From NCBI GenBank assembly GCA_000299095.1, contig CP003809.1, forward strand, positions 744,001 to 808,000: a DNA stretch of 64,000 nucleotides, written 5' to 3'. Positions 1 to 8,522 of the stretch are shown here, one piece after another (within the stretch, counting starts at the first letter, position 1; each line of letters begins with the position of its first letter). The position numbers and the translations under genes are program-made. Source of the stretch: an alpha proteobacterium HIMB5. Its GTDB lineage: Bacteria; Pseudomonadota; Alphaproteobacteria; Pelagibacterales; Pelagibacteraceae. The notes beneath the pieces are model-generated. The model was given only the letters and a program-made list of their open reading frames with translations. It had not been told where the DNA came from and did no database searches.

Positions 1-904
1 CTTCAGCAGAATTATTTTGAGCATATTTTGAAATAAAACCTTCCACTGAAGTATCAATTCCCCATCCATCTAAAACTAATTCATTCGAATATGGAAGTTT
101 ATTAATTTTTTCCCATCTTTCATCTAATTGCATCAAAGATAACGATGCATCTATAATATGATAAAATTCATGATGAAATAAAACTTTTACCGTATCTTTC
201 TTTATTTCAGGATCTTTATAATCATTCAATATTGATAGATTTAAATAAAAAACTCCTGGAGATTGGTCAACATGACCTGGTGCTAATCCAGCTGGTTCAA
301 ATCCTAGTGACTTATCCTCAACTTTTTCACAAATCATCACATATTTTAAACCAGAATTTTTTAAAAAACTGGATGGATAAATTTCAATTTCTTTAACTAA
401 ATATTTTACTATTTCTTTGTATTTTGATTTTGTTTTACCACAATAAAAATCATTTTTATTTTTAAAGTCTACTTGGCTTATTAGTATATCAATCCCTTTT
501 GAATTTAATATTTTTTTTGATTTTATATGTTCACCTAAAACTTTTAAACTTTGTTTTGAATTATCGTATTTTGCATATCTATTATATTTAGAGTTTTTTT
601 TTAAAGTTCTAAACCTAATTAAACAATCTAATTCTCCTGCTTTCTTACAATCTTCTAAAGCTAACTTATCCAATTGATTTTGAGGTCTTGTCCCCCACCT
701 AGTATAAAATCTACCTGAAACAGACTCGGCCACTGATCCCCTAAATTTTTTATCTTTTTTTCTTCCTTCTTTTATTTTTGAAATATAATCTTTGATAAAT
801 TGTGCTCTTGCCTCATAAGATTTTTTTACTTCTTCATTTATGTTTCCAGCTTTTAAATCATTAAAAAAAAAAATTGTAATAATGAAAATATATAAAATTT
901 TCAT
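1..904 (-). CDS. Secreted HExxH zinc metallopeptidase-like protein (partial, C-terminus beyond left edge)
   Basis: My own translation of the minus strand from 904 is open to the window edge (301 codons visible). It begins with a short signal peptide (MKILYIFIITIFFFNDLKA) and a Lys-rich region. At about residues 243-248 it contains HHEFYH, a zinc-metallopeptidase HExxH motif followed by a hydrophobic stretch. Conserved-looking Cys pairs flank the middle. A third zinc ligand may lie in the visible tail or beyond the edge. The start overlaps the stop of the upstream secreted-protein gene by one base (TAATG), so the two are probably translationally coupled and act in the same periplasmic or surface process. 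The protease family could not be named, and its substrate is unknown. The open frame, signal peptide and motif are direct observations; protease activity is an inference. Confidence 0.75.
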   Translation of the reverse strand, partial: MKILYIFIITIFFFNDLKAGNINEEVKKSYEARAQFIKDYISKIKEGRKKDKKFRGSVAESVSGRFYTRWGTRPQNQLDKLALEDCKKAGELDCLIRFRTLKKNSKYNRYAKYDNSKQSLKVLGEHIKSKKILNSKGIDILISQVDFKNKNDFYCGKTKSKYKEIVKYLVKEIEIYPSSFLKNSGLKYVMICEKVEDKSLGFEPAGLAPGHVDQSPGVFYLNLSILNDYKDPEIKKDTVKVLFHHEFYHIIDASLSLMQLDERWEKINKLPYSNELVLDGWGIDTSVEGFISKYAQNNSAE

Positions 905-1536
905 TAAATATTTTTAAAAAATTTTATACTAAAACTTGAAGAAATGTCTCTATACTTTTCTGAATAGCAAGATGCGAATATTTCTAAACTATTCTGTTGT
1001 GGTGCGTCAGTTAAAATAAAATTTAATGAATTATCCTTAGGCTCTTTTTCTGTTAGATCAAAACTATTAAAATAGTCTTTCCACATTATAATTTTGTCTT
1101 TACATTTATTAAGGTCGCCTTGCTTTTTATCATTAAATACTATTATTGAATAAACTTGATTTTGAGAATTAGTATAGAAATAATAATTGTTAAAATGACT
1201 TGAAAGTTTACTTGGTTCAACAACAAAGCAATTTCCATCTGCAATATTTTTTTCACACTCACCAATTATTGTTAATTTATCTTTATTTATCTCAGCTAAA
1301 AAATATTGATCAAATATTTGTTCTAATCGATTTTTTGGTAAAGTAATTTGGGTATCTTTAGGTTCTAATATTTCATTTATCCCAGAAACATCCATTCCTT
1401 CTTTTTCCTTTGGCTTTTCATCAAAAACTTCTTCTGAAGGTTTGATTTCTTGACCAGGTAGATCACCAGACTCACCTGAAAAGACATTCATATTATAGAA
1501 AAAAACTAATAAAAATATTTGAATTAATAGTTTCAT
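904..1536 (-). CDS. Secreted hypothetical protein
   Basis: A 210-residue protein with a clear N-terminal signal peptide (hydrophobic core at residues 3-20, likely cut near FSG/ES), so it is probably periplasmic or secreted. After a Glu/Pro/Lys-rich linker at residues 22-60 it has a globular part with four Cys residues (ECEK, GNCFV, NKCKD, ASCYS) that could form disulfides. I recognise no family. It is the first gene of a two-gene unit: its TAA shares one base with the ATG of the HExxH peptidase-like gene downstream, which suggests a partner, substrate or inhibitor relation to that enzyme; this relation is inferred from context only. Confidence 0.7.
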   Translation of the reverse strand: MKLLIQIFLLVFFYNMNVFSGESGDLPGQEIKPSEEVFDEKPKEKEGMDVSGINEILEPKDTQITLPKNRLEQIFDQYFLAEINKDKLTIIGECEKNIADGNCFVVEPSKLSSHFNNYYFYTNSQNQVYSIIVFNDKKQGDLNKCKDKIIMWKDYFNSFDLTEKEPKDNSLNFILTDAPQQNSLEIFASCYSEKYRDISSSFSIKFFKNI

Positions 1537-1587
1537 TTATTTAAAACACTCTAATATTAATAATTAACTATTATTTGACATAAATCA

Positions 1588-2424
1588 ATGAATGAAGATC
1601 TTAAAAAAAATATACAGGAAATAAATAAATTGCCTGGTCTTAAAAGAGTAAAAGACGAGGTAAAAAGTCTAGTTGCTTTTTTAGAGAGTTCTAAAGAGAG
1701 AAAAGAGCAAGGATTGGGTGATGGTCCAGCTATTACACTTCATTTAATTTTTTCAGGTGACCCTGGAACAGGTAAAACTACAGTTGCTAGAATTTTAGCT
1801 CAGATTTATAGAGACCTAGGGTTAATTCAAGGTGGAAAACTAATTGAGGTTACTAGAAGTGATTTGGTGGTTGCAGAGAAAGGTAAGACAGCAGAAAGAG
1901 CTGCAGATAAGTTTAATCAAGCTATTGATAATGTTTTATTCATCGATGAAGCTTATACTCTTGTTAACAAAAAAGATCCTAATGATAATGGACAAGAGGC
2001 AATTGATGAATTGCTTAAGTATATGGAAGATTACAGAGATCGATTAATAGTAATTGTTGCTGGATATGCAAAAAACATGAAAGATTTTATATCTGCTAAT
2101 GCAGGTTTGGCCTCAAGGTTTAAAAGAAATATTATTTTTGAAAACTACAATGATTTAGAGCTTTATCAAATATTTTATAAAATGTGCAGAGATAGTAATT
2201 ACATGATTGCTAATGATGCAAGCACTCCAATCAAAGATGCTTGCAAAAAAGTAATTGAAATTACAGGAGATAAATATTCAAATGCAAGGGATATTAGAAG
2301 ATTTTTCGAGAGCTGTATTCAATATCAATCATTAAGATTAACCAAGAAAGAAAACAAAACAAAAATGGATTTAATGATGATTAAAAAAGAAGATGTAGAG
2401 TCATCAATTAAAAATTTTGCTTAA
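1588..2424 (+). CDS. CbbX/SpoVK-family AAA ATPase
   Basis: A 278-residue single-domain AAA+ ATPase. Walker A GDPGTGKTT is at residues 57-65, Walker B with VLFIDEA at about 116-122, and a sensor/arginine-finger region at SRFKRNI. The segment PGLKRVKDEV before the ATPase core and the overall length match the CbbX/CfxQ/SpoVK family, whose best known member reactivates red-type Rubisco. No Rubisco or other Calvin-cycle gene is in this window. The usual pore-loop motif of the family (approximately AGYVGQTA) reads VAEKGKTA here, so the aromatic pore residue is missing. It is divergent from the secreted-protein gene, and its last codon overlaps the stop of the convergent autotransporter by 4 bp. ATPase identity is secure; the substrate is unknown. 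Confidence 0.85.
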   Translation: MNEDLKKNIQEINKLPGLKRVKDEVKSLVAFLESSKERKEQGLGDGPAITLHLIFSGDPGTGKTTVARILAQIYRDLGLIQGGKLIEVTRSDLVVAEKGKTAERAADKFNQAIDNVLFIDEAYTLVNKKDPNDNGQEAIDELLKYMEDYRDRLIVIVAGYAKNMKDFISANAGLASRFKRNIIFENYNDLELYQIFYKMCRDSNYMIANDASTPIKDACKKVIEITGDKYSNARDIRRFFESCIQYQSLRLTKKENKTKMDLMMIKKEDVESSIKNFA

Positions 2425-5400
2425 ACTGTTTTTCTAGATCTGAAATAATTAACAATATATCTTCTAATAAATTCATAAGCTAAGATTATGAATGCTACAA
2501 AAGTTATAAATGGCATATAGTTTAAAAATCTCAAATATCCATAATACAATTCTTGAAAAGCAGTTGTTTCATCTAATTGAATTTGATGAAGTCTTTCAGC
2601 AATTAAGTGAACTTTAGGTTCTGATAATTTATTACATCTGTCTAAAATTTTATATAATTGTAATTTGTTGTAATAATTAACAAGTCCAGCTAAATTTTTC
2701 TCAACTGCTGCACAATTTGCTGTTAGATTATTATAAACATCATTAACAGTTAGTTCTTTTTTAGAGACCAAACTATCACTCATACTTTTGTAAACTTCAG
2801 CAACTTCATCTTCTGATGGGTTGTCTTTAAGCACAATTTCAATATTTTTTTCTAATTCTTCTAATGATTTTTCTCCTTCTCTCATAATCTCTTCCTCAGT
2901 TCTCTCTGGTAAATCAATTTTTACAATATCTTCATTTTCAGATTTTTTTGCTACAACTGGTGGTATTCTTCCTTTTCCAAATTCACCAAATAATTTTCTA
3001 AATGTTAATGAAAATATATTAGAGCTCATGTCATTACGATCATTCTCCATCATAAATGCATTTGCCATTAAACTTGTGTCTGTCTCTTTATTTAAGAAAT
3101 TATAACCCAAACCTGCTGAAAGATATGTTTCTTCATCTCTTGGTAAATCCACATTAAAAGATGAGCCAGATGTAAATCTAGCATTTGATGTTGTTCCCTC
3201 TAAAAAATGATCTTGGGATGCAAATACTGCAACACTAAATTCATTAGTTATATTATCTTTTTGATTAAAGTCTCTTGCAATCGATAGTCCTATTTCAGGT
3301 TTTACTATGAATAAATTTTCATTATCTATTGTAAGAGCTAAATCACCACCTGTTTCTTTAGTGTCACTTTTTACAACATATGTTGAATTAAGCTTGGCTG
3401 ATGGTGCTAAATTTAAACCTGCAATATTAAATTTCTTAATAAATTGAACTTCTTGATTGAATCCAACATCCCAATAATCTGACAAGTATTTATCATTTAC
3501 TGATGTTCCAAAAACAGAGACATTTCTTTCGCTCTCAGTTTTAGAAACATACATTCCAGAAATTAAATTTAAACCAAAATCCTCTTTATCAATTTGTCTA
3601 AATAATGAAGCATGAGCAGAGTAAGTTTTCGATTCCCCATAATTATTTTTATAGTCTGTATCAGTTCCAGTAAATCCATATGAATAACCACTAAAAGTTA
3701 CATCATCATTTTTAAATTGTTGACCAAATAAAATTCCAGTTGTCTCAGATTTATAACCTGTGTAACTTGATCCAATATTATCTCTGTCTGCTGTTGTTCC
3801 ATAAGTTCTTATAAAAGAAGCTCTATCCTCTGATACAAAATTATCTAAGATTGATTTATTTTTATTATTTTTAATAAAACCTAATACAGATATGTCTGAA
3901 TAGTCATAATATTCATTAAATTTATCTTTTTGACCATATAAGCCTGCATTTTGTAATGAAGCTAGAGTTAATTCGCCCGTATGATTTGCAAAACTGCTTA
4001 CTAATGAAGTACTTACATTAGAAGAAGTTATGCTATTTAATGCTCTATTAAAATTATTATGATTTAAAGTTGGTTGTACGTAAGTTGAAGAAAGTACCGT
4101 GCCTTTTAATTTTCCAAGTTCAGTATTTACAGATTTAACAGTTGCTGAATCTAGCACATCTTTAATTTCTTTAAATTTTCCAGTTGTTGCATCATCAAAT
4201 ATTGTTGCTACTTTTTTGAATTTATTAATTGTAGTTGTATCTTTAATTGATTTGCTAGAATTTGTTGTTTCTGTTAAATCAAGTTTAACAGTTTTCCCAA
4301 CTGTATCATATACTATGTCCCAAGTAGCTCCATTTAAATTACTTTGATTATTCATTGTTTCTGTCGCAAAAGTTCCAGTAAAAGTTCCACCTGCTGAAGC
4401 ATCTACTATTGTAAGTGATGTATCAGAGTAAGTTGTATTTTCTGGAAATAACGAAATTGTACCTGCTAAGGTTGTGTTTCCATTCACTACAATTTTATCA
4501 GCACTTGTTGCGTTAAATTCAATTTCAGTAGTATCATCAGCTGATAAAGTTAAATCACCACCTACAGTTAAAGTTCCAATACTATTACCTGGTGCAAGTG
4601 TTCCACCCGTAGTAGTGAATGAAACATCACCACCGATCACTCCTCCTCCACCTAATGTTCCTCCTTTAACAACAATATCTCCTTGAGTAATGTTATTTGA
4701 GCTATCGCCACTAGTGCCAGCAAATAACGTTCCTCCAGCAACATTAATTGTCCCATCAAACGTGTTAGCGCCAGTAAGAGTTAATTCACCAGTTCCAGAT
4801 TTATTAATTGTTCCTGATCCCGAAATTACTCCAGATAATGTTTGATCACTTGAGGAATTTATACCAAAGTCACCAGAATTTGAGATATTTCCTGCGTAAG
4901 TTCCTTCTCCTAATTGACTTCTTATTAATAATGTACCTGCTGAAATAGTAGTATTTCCACTATAAGAATTCGTTCCAGATAAAGTTAAGATACCACTTCC
5001 TGCTTTTGTTAAAGAACCTGCTCCTGAAACTGTTCCACTTAGCTCTTGGTCGTTTGTATCTCCAGTCGTTAATGTAGTTGAACTTGCAATATTTATTGTT
5101 CCTGCTCCATCGACTGAAGTAATTGTATCACTAGCATCGACATCATACACAGCACCTGATGCAACAGTTACGGCTGTGTTATCTGATAATGTTCCTGAAA
5201 CAGTTAAAGTTCCAGAATTTATTGTTGTTGCTCCAGTATAAGTATTTGTGCCAGATAAAGTTAAAATTCCAGATCCATTTTTTGTTAGAGTACCCTCTCT
5301 TGTTATATTTCCTGAAATAGTTTGATTGCTTGAAGAGCTAAATATTATTGCAGATCTATTAGTTATGTTACCTGAATATGATCCACTATTTAATGATCCA

Positions 5401-8400
5401 CTTACTTCTATCGTACCATTTGAAATAATAATTGATCCTACATCAGTTCCAGTACCACTTAATGTAAGTTTACCTGTACCATTTTTATTAAACGCTCCTG
5501 ATCCTGTAATTGTTCCTGAAATCTCTTGATCACTACTATTTCCAACAGTCAAAGTTTGTGAACTTGCAATATCAATTGTTCCTGCGCCAGCTAATGATGA
5601 TATAGTATCACTAGCGTCAACATCATACGTGGCGCCACTAGAAACTGTTACTGCTGTATTGTCATCAAGTGTTCCAGTTACGGTTAAAGTTCCAGCACTG
5701 ATAGTGGTTGTACCATCATAACCATTAGATCCTGTTAAAGTTAGAGTGCCACTTCCTAATTTTGAAAAGTTATAAGAATTCGAACCATCATCTATCGCTG
5801 CCATCGATACAGAGCTTTGAATGGTTGTAGATGCATTTCCAGTTAAGGTATTCGTCCCTGAAAAAATAGTTGCATTAGAAGCACCTGTGTTACCCAAAAT
5901 AATTGAACCCTGTATATTTAAGTTTTCATTTATGTTGTATGCTGTAGCATCTGTTGTATAAAACTTACCTCCTGTCATAGTAATCGCACCTGTACCAAAA
6001 GCATCATTTGCTCCATACAATAAAGAACCTGACGAAATTGTTGTACCACCCGAATATGAGTTTGCAGTTTCAGAAAAAAGAGTTCCTGATGCTGACATAG
6101 TAACACTACCACTATTAATATTTATTCCTCCAGCGGTTCTTATCTCTCCACCATTACCAGTGAATGTCACATCATAACTATCTGAGCCTGATGCTATCGC
6201 TTGATCAAATCTAAGGTTGCCATTTCCAATATTGATAGTGGTATCAGAACCGAGAGTTGTTGATCCAGTTAGTAAAACTGTTCCAGAAGAATGCGTAGTT
6301 TGTAAGGCACCAGCGTTACTAACACCTGTACCATTAAGTGTAAGTGCTTCGTTAGCTATTGTTACAGCATCAGTGATTTTTAAAGTAGCTCCATTTGCAA
6401 CTGTTGTACCGTCAGTATCAGTTCCTAAAGAATATTGATTTGAAATTTCTAATATACCAGCATTAACTGATATAGCTCCATCATTTTGATTTGAACCACC
6501 CAAAACTAATGTACCTGCGCCAGATTTTGTCAGATTACCAGAGTCAGTAATTATACCATCAAATGTTAAAGTTGTTGATGAATTAACATTAATTGTTCCA
6601 TTCCCTGTCATTGTAATTCCTTTATTTGAACCCAATGTAAAATCTCCTGTGGTGTTTAATGTTCCCCCATTAAAGATTATATTATCACCATCTGCAGCTA
6701 CTGGAGTTGCTCCTAAGTTTGCTGAACTTGATACATTAATAGTTCCTGCAGTGATAGTTGTTGAGCCAGAATAAGTATTTGATCCTGACAAAGTTAAAGT
6801 ACCAGATCCCTCTTTCGTTAAACTTCCAGTTCCAGAAATTACTCCAGCTAAAGTTTGATTTAATGAAGAATTTACATTTAATGTTCCTGAATTAGATATT
6901 GTGCCATCATAATTGCCACTTTCTAACTGGCCTTGAATTGCTAATGTTCCTGCAGAGATTGTTGTGTTACCGGTATAAGTATTTGTTCCACTTAATATTA
7001 AAGTTCCAGATCCAGCTTTTGTAAATCCACCTGTTCCTGAAATTACTCCAGAAAAAGTTTTATTATTTCCATCTCCAGCAGTTAAAGTTTGACTTCCTGC
7101 AATATCTATTGTTCCAGCTCCTTCTATAGATGCTACAGTATCAGTTACATCTACATCGTAAGTTGCTCCAGATGATACTGAGACGGCAGTACTATCTGAT
7201 AAAGTGCCAGTATTAGTTAAAGTTCCAGCACTTATCGTTGTGTTTCCCGTATAAGTATTTGATCCACTTAAAGATAGTGTACCAGATCCAGTTTTTGAAA
7301 TTGAACCTGATCCATTAATTACACCTCCATAAGAAAGTGTGGTTGATGCGTTTGTATTTATAGTTCCACCACTTCCTGTAGTCATTATTCCTTTATTAGA
7401 ACCAAGAGTGAATGAACTTGTTGTCTGTAATGTTCCGTTATTCAACGTTATATTATCATTATCTGCAGACCCTGGTGTAGTTCCAAGGTTAGATGAACTT
7501 GAAATTGAAATAGTGCCTCCCTCTATAATTGTTCTTCCAGTATAATCATTTGTTGAACTTGAAATTGTTAAAGTTCCAGAATTATTCTTATTTATCTCAC
7601 CAGAACCAGAAATTTTTCCAGCTAACGTTTGATTTGATGTAGTATTGATATTTAATTGTCCAGAGTTTGAAATTGAATTTGAAAAGTTACCACCAAATAA
7701 TGTTCCGGTTACTTCTACTTGTCCTGCTGATATAGTAAACGGAGAATTATTAGTATAATTCCCTGCAATTGTCATTGTACCTGAACCAGTTTTAGTAAAA
7801 TTTCCATTACCTATATTACCTGAGATAGTTGAGGTTACGCCAGATGCAACAGATATTGTTTGAGGATCAGTTCCAAAGTCAATGCTAGAAATTGTATTAT
7901 TACTATTGGAAGTTAAAGTTAAATTTTTATCTAAAAAAGTTATTCCTCCAGATAATGTAAGAGTTCCATTGTTCGTAGAATTTCCTAGAGAGCTTGAATT
8001 TTGAAGTTGAATTGTATTCGATAAACTTCTGGCAGATGTATTGTTAGAAGAAATTAAACCACCATTTAAAGTGACTGTACCAGTTCCAAACGCATCATCA
8101 TCTCCCGCAGCAACAGTTCCAGCATTAATAGTTAGTGTATTCGACCAACCTGATGAATTATCTATACCAAAAACTAAAGTTCCATCTCCACTTTTAGTAA
8201 TTGCGTATGATGAATTAATTATTGCTCCATTAATGGTATAAACAGAGCTATTGGTTATATTGTAAGTTCTATCTTCTTTTACACCACCATTAAAATCAAC
8301 ATTGGTTTCTACAGTTGTATCTGTACTAGAAGGAACTGTATCAGCGTGTGAGACTGAAATAATTAATGTAATTGTTAAGAAAAAAATAATTAAAAACTTA

Positions 8401-8429
8401 TATCGAGATTCTTTTGATTTATTTTTAAT
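2421..8429 (-). CDS. Giant autotransporter-like adhesin with PATR beta-strand repeats, beta-barrel and C-terminal membrane-anchored extension
   Basis: The first in-frame ATG is at 7775, but the frame stays open upstream to a stop at 8439-8441. It encodes a classic signal peptide (KNKSKESRYKF followed by LIIFFLTITLIISVSHA) that needs a start near 8429, where the codon is ATT; no ATG, GTG or TTG fits. From there the protein has about 2002 residues. Roughly residues 30-1380 are a Ser/Thr/Gly/Asn-rich passenger with about a dozen autotransporter-associated beta-strand repeats (core SGTLTLSGTNTYTGNTTISAGTL-like). A linker follows, then a typical autotransporter barrel of about 290 residues ending near 2985. 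Unusually, about 185 more residues follow: an acidic helical segment, two Cys residues, and a transmembrane helix (FITFVAFIILAYEFI) just before the C-terminus. Surface adhesion or self-association is the family expectation. It is divergent from a LysR gene, which probably regulates it. Confidence 0.8.
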   Translation of the reverse strand: MKNKSKESRYKFLIIFFLTITLIISVSHADTVPSSTDTTVETNVDFNGGVKEDRTYNITNSSVYTINGAIINSSYAITKSGDGTLVFGIDNSSGWSNTLTINAGTVAAGDDDAFGTGTVTLNGGLISSNNTSARSLSNTIQLQNSSSLGNSTNNGTLTLSGGITFLDKNLTLTSNSNNTISSIDFGTDPQTISVASGVTSTISGNIGNGNFTKTGSGTMTIAGNYTNNSPFTISAGQVEVTGTLFGGNFSNSISNSGQLNINTTSNQTLAGKISGSGEINKNNSGTLTISSSTNDYTGRTIIEGGTISISSSSNLGTTPGSADNDNITLNNGTLQTTSSFTLGSNKGIMTTGSGGTINTNASTTLSYGGVINGSGSISKTGSGTLSLSGSNTYTGNTTISAGTLTNTGTLSDSTAVSVSSGATYDVDVTDTVASIEGAGTIDIAGSQTLTAGDGNNKTFSGVISGTGGFTKAGSGTLILSGTNTYTGNTTISAGTLAIQGQLESGNYDGTISNSGTLNVNSSLNQTLAGVISGTGSLTKEGSGTLTLSGSNTYSGSTTITAGTINVSSSANLGATPVAADGDNIIFNGGTLNTTGDFTLGSNKGITMTGNGTINVNSSTTLTFDGIITDSGNLTKSGAGTLVLGGSNQNDGAISVNAGILEISNQYSLGTDTDGTTVANGATLKITDAVTIANEALTLNGTGVSNAGALQTTHSSGTVLLTGSTTLGSDTTINIGNGNLRFDQAIASGSDSYDVTFTGNGGEIRTAGGININSGSVTMSASGTLFSETANSYSGGTTISSGSLLYGANDAFGTGAITMTGGKFYTTDATAYNINENLNIQGSIILGNTGASNATIFSGTNTLTGNASTTIQSSVSMAAIDDGSNSYNFSKLGSGTLTLTGSNGYDGTTTISAGTLTVTGTLDDNTAVTVSSGATYDVDASDTISSLAGAGTIDIASSQTLTVGNSSDQEISGTITGSGAFNKNGTGKLTLSGTGTDVGSIIISNGTIEVSGSLNSGSYSGNITNRSAIIFSSSSNQTISGNITREGTLTKNGSGILTLSGTNTYTGATTINSGTLTVSGTLSDNTAVTVASGAVYDVDASDTITSVDGAGTINIASSTTLTTGDTNDQELSGTVSGAGSLTKAGSGILTLSGTNSYSGNTTISAGTLLIRSQLGEGTYAGNISNSGDFGINSSSDQTLSGVISGSGTINKSGTGELTLTGANTFDGTINVAGGTLFAGTSGDSSNNITQGDIVVKGGTLGGGGVIGGDVSFTTTGGTLAPGNSIGTLTVGGDLTLSADDTTEIEFNATSADKIVVNGNTTLAGTISLFPENTTYSDTSLTIVDASAGGTFTGTFATETMNNQSNLNGATWDIVYDTVGKTVKLDLTETTNSSKSIKDTTTINKFKKVATIFDDATTGKFKEIKDVLDSATVKSVNTELGKLKGTVLSSTYVQPTLNHNNFNRALNSITSSNVSTSLVSSFANHTGELTLASLQNAGLYGQKDKFNEYYDYSDISVLGFIKNNKNKSILDNFVSEDRASFIRTYGTTADRDNIGSSYTGYKSETTGILFGQQFKNDDVTFSGYSYGFTGTDTDYKNNYGESKTYSAHASLFRQIDKEDFGLNLISGMYVSKTESERNVSVFGTSVNDKYLSDYWDVGFNQEVQFIKKFNIAGLNLAPSAKLNSTYVVKSDTKETGGDLALTIDNENLFIVKPEIGLSIARDFNQKDNITNEFSVAVFASQDHFLEGTTSNARFTSGSSFNVDLPRDEETYLSAGLGYNFLNKETDTSLMANAFMMENDRNDMSSNIFSLTFRKLFGEFGKGRIPPVVAKKSENEDIVKIDLPERTEEEIMREGEKSLEELEKNIEIVLKDNPSEDEVAEVYKSMSDSLVSKKELTVNDVYNNLTANCAAVEKNLAGLVNYYNKLQLYKILDRCNKLSEPKVHLIAERLHQIQLDETTAFQELYYGYLRFLNYMPFITFVAFIILAYEFIRRYIVNYFRSRKTV
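4720..8210 (-). repeat. Tandem PATR (autotransporter-associated beta-strand) coding repeats
   Basis: About twelve degenerate coding repeats lie within the autotransporter passenger, spaced 60-130 residues apart. Each has the core K-x-G-S-G-T-L-x-L-S-G-x-N-x-Y-x-G-x-T-T-I-x-x-G-T-L. Several neighbours are nearly identical at the DNA level (for example around 4960, 5235, 5730, 6780, 6980 and 7250). They probably form rungs of a right-handed beta-helix and are a likely site of copy-number change by recombination. Confidence 0.85.
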
Positions 8430-8522
8430 TAGAGCATACTATGAATCATAGTTATTCAACCCTTGATTTAATAATAAAATTTGTATATATAAATTGTTTA
8501 TATATAAAAAAATTCTATATTT
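8430..8522. promoter_or_regulatory. Divergent intergenic region, autotransporter/LysR
   Basis: This is the only non-coding DNA between the autotransporter and the divergent LysR regulator. It holds a perfect 7-1-7 dyad (8438-8452) and two copies of TATATATAAA at 8484-8493 and 8499-8508, spaced 15 bp apart, which could serve as -10 elements. Divergent regulator/target pairs sharing one operator region are typical of LysR-type systems. Promoter positions were not determined. Confidence 0.5.
8438..8452. promoter_or_regulatory. Inverted repeat ACTATGA-A-TCATAGT, candidate LysR operator
   Basis: A perfect 15-bp dyad with 7-bp arms and a 1-bp centre. As RNA the loop would be too short, so a DNA operator is more likely. 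It sits about 9 bp upstream of the inferred ATT start of the autotransporter and 71 bp upstream of the LysR start, where an autoregulating LysR protein would be expected to bind. Confidence 0.45.

Noticed and set aside
4720..8210. Regular DNA repeats that might suggest a CRISPR array
   Set aside because: They are degenerate, in-frame coding repeats of a beta-strand motif with irregular spacing, not identical direct repeats with unique spacers.
2821..8241. Several plus-strand open frames of 60-95 codons opposite the autotransporter
   Set aside because: They are Pro/Val/Ser-rich antisense shadows of the repeat-coding strand, without ribosome-binding sites or recognisable domains.
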